Assembly (NCBI GenBank): GCA_902797475.1
Contig: CADBTG010000013.1
Coordinates: 1 to 7,029, forward strand
Source of the DNA: an uncultured Lachnospiraceae bacterium
GTDB taxonomy: Bacteria; Bacillota; Clostridia; Lachnospirales; Lachnospiraceae
Direction: 5' to 3'
DNA length: 7,029 nt
Of this stretch, positions 6,525-7,029 are shown one piece after another (position 1 is the first letter of the stretch; every line of letters begins with the position of its first letter). The notes below the pieces were generated by a model that did not search any database, had not been told where the DNA came from, and saw only the letters and a program-made list of their open reading frames with translations. The position numbers and the translations under genes were made by a program.

Positions 6525-7029
6525 TTATACCTCAAAAAGACTTGCGATATCGTCCTCTTTTAATTTGCTTCCGATGACGCACAGGCGGCCGGTGATATCC
6601 GAAGCGCCTTCGCGAATTTCATACTCGCCGGGCGTCAGGTCGAAATGGTACCATACGCCGTCTGTACCGGGAACAATGCCCTTGGCACGGAGAATGATGC
6701 CGTAATCCTCCGATTCGGAAAGCTTCTCGAGAATGTCCGTAAGCACGTGCTTATCGAACTTCTTGGGCGTTTCACGGCCCCAGCTCGTGAATACTTCATC
6801 CGCATGATGGTGGTGATGGTGACCGTGCTCATGATGGTGGTCATGACAATGGCACTCTTCGCCGTCCTCGTGGTGATGGTGATGATGATCGTGCTCGTCA
6901 TCATCGTCATCGTCGTGGTGATGGTGATGATGCTCGTGTTCGTCCTCATCGTCGTCATCATGATGGTGATGATGTTCGTGCTCATCCTCATCGTCGTCAT
7001 CATCGTCATGATGGTGGTGATGATGCTCA
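6525..7029 (-). CDS. C-terminal part of a COG0523/CobW-family metal GTPase with a His/Asp-rich tract, 5' end outside window
   Basis: The frame is open from the right edge to the TAA at 6527-6525, giving 167 visible residues. Visible residues 1-75 are a metal-binding low-complexity tract: six-residue His runs alternate with Asp/Glu runs, 38 of 75 residues are His, and a CHCH cluster sits at 59-62. Residues 76-167 resemble the CobW_C domain (EVFTSWG, then VWYHFDLTPGEYEI and a C-terminal KLKEDDIASLFEV). A His-rich stretch between the G domain and CobW_C is well known in COG0523 metallochaperones and zinc-linked members such as YeiR/YjiA/ZNG1. The GTPase motifs and CXCC must lie beyond the edge, so family membership rests on this arrangement and on the GTPase next door. 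The likely role is GTP-dependent delivery or storage of Zn, Co or Ni in the cytoplasm. A GTG at 6746 gives a short frame but is internal. Confidence 0.85.
   Translation of the reverse strand, partial: EHHHHHHDDDDDDEDEHEHHHHHDDDDEDEHEHHHHHHDDDDDDEHDHHHHHHEDGEECHCHDHHHEHGHHHHHHADEVFTSWGRETPKKFDKHVLTDILEKLSESEDYGIILRAKGIVPGTDGVWYHFDLTPGEYEIREGASDITGRLCVIGSKLKEDDIASLFEV
6530..6533 (-). promoter_or_regulatory. Ribosome binding site for the second GTPase
   Basis: GAGG on the minus strand, six bases before the ATG at 6523 and inside the last codons of the upstream GTPase (stop TAA 6527-6525). It supports the ATG at 6523 over the TTG at 6535, which lies too close to and upstream of this site. Confidence 0.7.
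6804..7028 (-). repeat. Imperfect tandem His/Asp-codon repeat inside the GTPase gene
   Basis: CAT/CAC and GAT/GAC codons build imperfect units of about 14-17 codons: a run of five or six His, then four to six Asp, then EDEHE or a variant. Two units near 6910-7015 are very similar except for an indel of two to three codons. Later units decay to DEHD, then EDGEECHCHD, then HHHEHG. Because both codon types share the same last two bases, the DNA is nearly a trinucleotide repeat and could change length by slippage. It may continue past the right edge. Confidence 0.85.

Larger units (their letters stand above)
1..7029 (-). other. Probable six-gene operon, incomplete at both ends
   Basis: All six genes share the minus strand. 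Gaps in transcription order are 1, 7, 12, 23 and -4 bases, and three ribosome binding sites lie within or across the preceding gene's end. No gap is large enough for a rho-independent terminator or a separate promoter region, though promoters inside coding sequence cannot be ruled out. The operon promoter and any metal-responsive operator would lie beyond the right edge. Confidence 0.65.

Noticed and set aside
6635..7009. A Met/Thr/Ile-rich minus-strand frame
   Set aside because: A frame-shifted reading of the CAT/GAT repeat. The His/Asp frame continues into a CobW_C-like domain and a proper stop next to the following gene.
6804..7028. His-rich tract as a cloning-vector affinity tag
   Set aside because: The runs are many, irregular, mixed with Asp/Glu and embedded in a native coding frame; such tracts are known in COG0523 proteins.

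Overview
The window carries six genes, all on the minus strand and packed almost end to end (spacings +1, +7, +12, +23 and -4 bases). This looks like a single transcription unit read from high to low coordinates. Its first gene enters from the right edge and its last runs off the left edge. Strong GGAGG-type ribosome binding sites, balanced base composition, a Thr/Pro-rich membrane-anchored stalk protein and the style of the ABC fusions suggest a low-to-mid GC Firmicute, most likely a Lachnospiraceae-type Clostridium of gut or rumen. That assignment is inference; there is no rRNA or tRNA to confirm it.

Layout in transcription order: (1) 7029-6525, the C-terminal part of a COG0523/CobW-type metal GTPase with an extreme His/Asp-rich tract and a CobW_C-like domain. 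(2) 6523-5573, a second COG0523-like GTPase that lacks the CXCC metal motif and ends in a domain resembling the C-terminal part of YcgQ/DUF1980 proteins (an MTCC motif). (3) 5565-4447, a cytoplasmic two-domain SGNH esterase resembling carbohydrate esterase family 2. (4) 4434-3868, a small protein with one membrane anchor and a Thr/Pro/Ser-rich extracellular stalk. (5) 3844-1769, a complete MacB-like fusion of ABC ATPase and FtsX-type permease. (6) 1772-1, a second fusion of the same kind, cut by the window edge before its last three membrane helices.

The two GTPases are probably partners in metal (most likely zinc) allocation. The two ABC fusions are translationally coupled and probably form a heterodimeric exporter or envelope-acting machine, and the stalk protein may work with them at the cell surface. 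Why an esterase sits between the metal and envelope halves is unclear. The most unusual items are the CXCC-less GTPase with a fused MTCC domain, its pairing with the His/Asp-rich GTPase, and the mixed operon itself. No RNA genes, mobile elements, CRISPR arrays or terminators were seen, and no stretch of 300 bases lacks a gene.
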